A stretch of DNA of 6,302 bases, taken from positions 1 to 6,302 of the forward strand of contig CAYLXB010000111.1 in the NCBI GenBank assembly GCA_964387495.1, in the 5' to 3' direction. Numbering within the stretch: position 1 is the first letter of the stretch; every line of letters begins with the position of its first letter. Below the pieces are notes generated by a model. The model saw only the letters and a program-made list of their open reading frames with translations. It made no database searches and was not told the origin of the DNA. The stretch is from DSXF01 sp964387495. Lineage in GTDB: Bacteria > Chloroflexota > Anaerolineae > Anaerolineales > Villigracilaceae. Positions 4,279 through 6,302 of this stretch are shown here, piece after piece. Made by a program: the position numbers and the translations under genes.

Positions 4279-4599
4279 CTGCGCGCTGCATTTCGAAAGG
4301 GTCTGTCCACGGCTCCAATCCGCGGTCCAGATCCACCGGATCCCACCGTTTCCATTCAGGGATACCAATACCTGGTGGACTTGGGCCGGCAAGACAATCN
4401 NNNNNNNNNNNNNNNNNNNNNNNNNNNNNNNNNNNNNNNNNNNNNNNNNNNNNNNNNNNNNNNNNNNNNNNNNNNNNNNNNNNNNNNNNNNNNNNNNNNA
4501 TATCCCGGCGTGCGGCGAGATGAAATCATGACCTGGGAAGAGTGCGCGGCGATCAGCCGCCGGGTATTCGAAGAGACCGGCTATGACCCGACTGCCTGA
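4279..4599 (+). CDS. Hypothetical small protein interrupted by an assembly gap
   Basis: The gene is in two pieces around the 100-N gap. The 5' piece (4279-4399) has a perfect AAAGGAGG at 4265-4272, six bases before a CTG codon (4279), but no ATG, GTG or TTG at proper spacing. An in-frame ATG at 4225 exists, overlaps the previous gene by 26 bases and has a poor ribosome site. The reading from CTG begins RAAFRKGLSTAPIRGPD after the initiator and continues through SIQGYQYLVDLGRQ. The 3' piece (4500-4599) reads YPGVRRDEIMTWEECAAIS and ends in EETGYDPTA followed by TGA. Both have believable composition and are in the same frame if the gap is a multiple of three plus one, as the 100 Ns happen to be, but the true gap length is unknown. 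They could therefore be two different genes. No family is recognised. Confidence 0.42.
   Translation: MRAAFRKGLSTAPIRGPDPPDPTVSIQGYQYLVDLGRQDNXXXXXXXXXXXXXXXXXXXXXXXXXXXXXXXXXXYPGVRRDEIMTWEECAAISRRVFEETGYDPTA
4400..4499. other. Assembly gap (100 N)
   Basis: Exactly 100 undetermined bases. This is the conventional placeholder for a scaffold gap of unknown size, so the distance between the flanks and any reading frame through it are not reliable. Strand order of the flanks is supported only by scaffolding. Confidence 0.95.
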
Positions 4600-4616
4600 C
4601 CCTATTACCCGACCCC

Positions 4617-4681
4617 AGACGTGGGGGACGTTGTCCCCACGCGGGGGCGACTGTCTCCCACGTCTCATTCAGTGGAGACAG
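4617..4681 (+). promoter_or_regulatory. Alternative-hairpin leader that can cover the radC ribosome site
   Basis: Four segments can pair in two ways. A (4617-4629, AGACGTGGGGGAC) can pair with B (4633-4641, GTCCCCACG, one bulged G) or with C (4653-4665, GTCTCCCACGTCT, 13 bp including one G-T). C can instead pair with D (4672-4681, GTGGAGACAG) as CTGTCTCC-AC against it, 10 bp with one bulged C. D contains GGAG (4674-4677), the radC Shine-Dalgarno, eight bases before the ATG at 4686. So A:B plus C:D hides the ribosome site and A:C exposes it. This is the layout of a translational switch; the ligand, protein or condition that would control it is not visible. Confidence 0.5.
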
Positions 4682-4685
4682 ACAA

Positions 4686-5405
4686 ATGACCCAAACCCAA
4701 ATGCCCTTATTGCAAGACCCCAAAGGCCAGGCGTACGCGCTTCCAAAGTTGAAACTTCTGCCGGTGCGCGAGCAGCCGGGCTACCGGGTAGCAAGAGATC
4801 CGGATGCCTGCAATCTACCTGAACTGCTGGCAGTGATCATCGGAGGCTCCAACCAGATCGAGCACGCCGAACGCCTGATCAGCCAGTTTGGCACCATGCA
4901 GAAGATCGCCCAGGCGCACGTCAGTGAGATCGCCCGGGTAGACGGCATTGGCAACCAGACCGCGCTGCGGATCAAGGCTGCGCTGGCGCTGGGGCGAAAG
5001 CTGCTCCAGCCGGAAGATGATCGTCCAGTGATCCACTCCCCATCCGACGCGGCGCAGATCCTGATGCCGCTGCTAGCCCATCGCGAGCAAGAATACCTGG
5101 TGGTGATAGCGCTTGACACGCGCAACCGCGTGCTGGACGTGGTGGAGGTCTATCACGGCAGCCTGAATTCCTCGATGGTCCGTGTCGGAGAATTGTTCAA
5201 GCCGGCCCTGCAGCGCAATGCCGCTGGAGTGGTCATCGCACACAACCATCCCTCGACTGACCCGACCCCCAGCCCAGAGGACGTCAGCGTGACCCGCGCC
5301 ATCGTTCAGGCAGGCAAACTGCTGGACATTTCGGTGCTGGATCACCTGGTGATCGGCCTTTCCCGCTGGGTATCGCTAAAAGAAAAAGGGATGGGATTTT
5401 CGTAA
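4686..5405 (+). CDS. radC: RadC-family JAMM/MPN protein
   Basis: This encodes 239 residues, close to the usual length of RadC proteins (about 220-240). The N-terminal part contains a helix-hairpin-helix region (about 75-105, VSEIARVDGIGNQTALRIKA), and residues 115-239 are the MPN/JAB domain. The metal-binding JAMM motif is intact: His186-Asn-His188-Pro...Ser196-Pro-Glu-Asp199, followed by the typical AGKLLDISVLDHLVIG (209-224). Also typical is the stretch VVIALDTRNRVL (139-150). RadC proteins are widespread on plasmids, integrative elements and prophages; despite the name, their biochemical role is not settled, with metal-dependent hydrolase or nuclease-like activity proposed. The ATG follows a GGAG that is part of a switch-like hairpin. 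The gene is followed by a perfect inverted repeat. Confidence 0.93.
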   Translation: MTQTQMPLLQDPKGQAYALPKLKLLPVREQPGYRVARDPDACNLPELLAVIIGGSNQIEHAERLISQFGTMQKIAQAHVSEIARVDGIGNQTALRIKAALALGRKLLQPEDDRPVIHSPSDAAQILMPLLAHREQEYLVVIALDTRNRVLDVVEVYHGSLNSSMVRVGELFKPALQRNAAGVVIAHNHPSTDPTPSPEDVSVTRAIVQAGKLLDISVLDHLVIGLSRWVSLKEKGMGFS

Positions 5406-5410
5406 TCATC

Positions 5411-5445
5411 GCACACCAGAGCGAATAGCTTTTGCTCTGGTGTGC
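5411..5445 (+). terminator. Terminator-like hairpin between radC and the exonuclease gene
   Basis: GCACACCAGAGC (5411-5422) and GCTCTGGTGTGC (5434-5445) are perfect reverse complements; the stem can extend inward by GAA against TTT, leaving the loop TAGCT. ACCCAACC follows, with no T tract, so termination would be inefficient. It may stabilise radC mRNA or give partial termination. Confidence 0.5.
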
Positions 5446-5470
5446 ACCCAACCAAGCAAAGGAGAAACAG

Positions 5471-6142
5471 ATGCAACCGGTTTTATTCTTTGATATTGAA
5501 ACGGCCACCAACCCGGATGCAATTGGGTTCCTCCCGGAACCCGCTGCTCCGGCCAACTACAAAGATGCCGACAAAATCGCGCAATATGTCACCGAAAAGA
5601 AAGTCGAACAACTTCAGCAGGCGCCCTTGGACGCCGACCTGGGGATAGTAATCGCCATCGCGATGCAGCGCGGTTTGGAAAATGCCGCGGAAGTCTGCCT
5701 GGTGGGCGACCCTGACACATCGGATGAAGAGGCGTTACTGCGCTTCTTCTGGAGTAATTTCGCCCAGCTGAATGGGCGTGTGTGCGGCTACAACATCCTG
5801 GGCTTCGATCTGCCGTACCTGCTGCGCCGCTCGTTTGCCTTGAACATCGATGTTCCGTTGGTGCCGCGCCTGGCGAAGTATCAGACTGAGCCGGTCGTGG
5901 ATCTGATGGGAATTCTCTACAACTGGGGCAACCCGCGCGGCCTGAAATGGGTCTGCAAGCGCTATGGAATTCCGAACCCGATGCCTGATCTGGATGGATC
6001 GCAGGTGGCCAACATGGATCGCGACACGCTGCGCAAATACGCCGGAAATGACCTGGCGTTGGTAATCGAACTGTACAAACGCATGTGCGGCGTATACCTG
6101 CCGGCGCTGGAATCCTTCCAGCCGGCCTTTCTGCCGCGCTAA
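5471..6142 (+). CDS. Predicted 3'-5' exonuclease, PolB-like DEDDy family
   Basis: This encodes 223 residues starting at the ATG five bases after AAAGGAGAAACAG begins to fade (Shine-Dalgarno at 5458-5463); an upstream TTG at 5432 lies in the preceding hairpin and is rejected. All three exonuclease motifs are present: Exo I FFDIETATN (Asp8, Glu10), Exo II CGYNILGFDLPYLLRR (Asp113), and Exo III YAGNDL with Tyr190 and Asp194, which is the DEDDy form. Their order and the surrounding sequence fit the predicted PolB-like 3'-5' exonuclease family (DNA_pol_B_exo2 type). There is no polymerase domain, so it is a stand-alone nuclease. Such an enzyme would degrade single strands from 3' ends or trim flaps. 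With the SWIM-Rad52 and SSB genes in the same block it may process ends for annealing, which is inferred from context. Confidence 0.88.
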   Translation: MQPVLFFDIETATNPDAIGFLPEPAAPANYKDADKIAQYVTEKKVEQLQQAPLDADLGIVIAIAMQRGLENAAEVCLVGDPDTSDEEALLRFFWSNFAQLNGRVCGYNILGFDLPYLLRRSFALNIDVPLVPRLAKYQTEPVVDLMGILYNWGNPRGLKWVCKRYGIPNPMPDLDGSQVANMDRDTLRKYAGNDLALVIELYKRMCGVYLPALESFQPAFLPR

Positions 6143-6160
6143 TCACAAGGAGAAACACAG

Positions 6161-6302
6161 ATGAATGAGAACCTGGAGCTGGGATTTGAAGTATCGAAGC
6201 TGCTGGCCTACAATGGTTACCCGGCAGATGCTCCCGCATTTGCAGTCACCTGGGGACAGATCGCCGAAGCCATCGCACAGACGGTTTTGTCTCACAACCT
6301 GC
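6161..6302 (+). CDS. Hypothetical protein, 5' part only
   Basis: The ATG at 6161 is preceded by AAGGAG with eight bases between, 18 bases after the exonuclease stop, so it is very likely in the same operon. Forty-seven codons are visible before the window ends, without a stop, reading MNENLELGFEVSKLLAYNGY and then PADAPAFAVTWGQIAEAIAQ. The sequence is acidic and probably helical, with no signal peptide or membrane segment. I do not recognise a family from this much. A competing ATG four bases downstream opens a frame of unlikely, Arg/Ser/Pro-rich composition and is not favoured. Confidence 0.7.
   Translation, partial: MNENLELGFEVSKLLAYNGYPADAPAFAVTWGQIAEAIAQTVLSHNL

Noticed and set aside
3855..4355. 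166-codon frame on the - strand
   Set aside because: It lies opposite the 111-aa gene and the hairpin, has no ribosome site, and has the composition of an antisense shadow.
4621..4648. Possible G-quadruplex in the radC leader
   Set aside because: Only two runs of five G are present; four tracts are needed, and pairing with C-rich segments explains them better.
5432..5470. TTG start 13 codons upstream of the exonuclease ATG
   Set aside because: It lies in the radC downstream hairpin, while the ATG at 5471 follows AAAGGAG and places the DIET motif at the usual distance from the N-terminus.
5589..6239. 216-codon frame on the - strand
   Set aside because: It lies opposite the exonuclease with its three intact motifs and has an Arg/Pro/Ser-rich shadow composition.
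1..6302. CRISPR array, tRNA or rRNA genes, insertion sequence ends, attachment sites
   Set aside because: No regularly spaced repeats, cloverleaf, rRNA-like stretch, transposase or terminal inverted repeats with target duplication were seen.

Overview
The window is a bacterial fragment with a G+C content somewhat above 50%. Every convincing gene is on the + strand, and most are preceded by a strong Shine-Dalgarno (SD) sequence, often AAAGGAG(G). The gene mix (Tad/Flp-type pilin and pseudopilins, Rad52-type annealing protein, SSB, RadC, PolB-like exonuclease) would fit a Chloroflexota/Anaerolineae-like genome or an integrated plasmid or conjugative element in one. That assignment is inference: there is no rRNA, integrase, relaxase or att site to fix it. 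The window contains a 100-N assembly gap (4400-4499), so it comes from a draft scaffold.

Left block (1-1259), tight adherence (Tad) secretion/pilus genes: a short two-helix membrane protein whose true start may lie before the window, a 48-residue Flp-type pilin starting at TTG, a TadE-like pseudopilin, and a TadG-like protein whose GTG start overlaps the previous stop by one base. Pilin and TadE share an almost identical leader peptide (MRFLKDHRGIE) with the G|xxxxE prepilin-peptidase signature. A 13-bp hairpin separates pilin from tadE.

Middle (1260-2328): a 186-bp gap with a possible -10 box and a large hairpin, then a divergent SSB/OB-fold gene (1446-1883), then 445 bp without a convincing gene. 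That stretch is dense with hairpins: a GNRA-capped stem, two terminator-like elements (one with a good T tract, 1999-2059), a perfect 13-bp hairpin, and two mutually exclusive hairpins just upstream of the next gene.

Right block (2329-6302), a DNA recombination module: a SWIM zinc-finger/Rad52 fusion, a canonical SSB ending in DSDIPF, an unrecognised 111-aa protein, a small gene broken by the assembly gap, a RadC-family JAMM protein, a DEDDy 3'-5' exonuclease of the PolB-like family, and the first 47 codons of another unrecognised gene. Rad52-type annealing protein, SSB and exonuclease together make a plausible single-strand-annealing recombination set of the kind carried by phages and conjugative elements. 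The three larger gaps in this block (after ssb, before radC, after radC) each hold a hairpin. The one before radC can form alternative pairings, one of which covers the radC SD, and it is the clearest regulatory candidate in the window.
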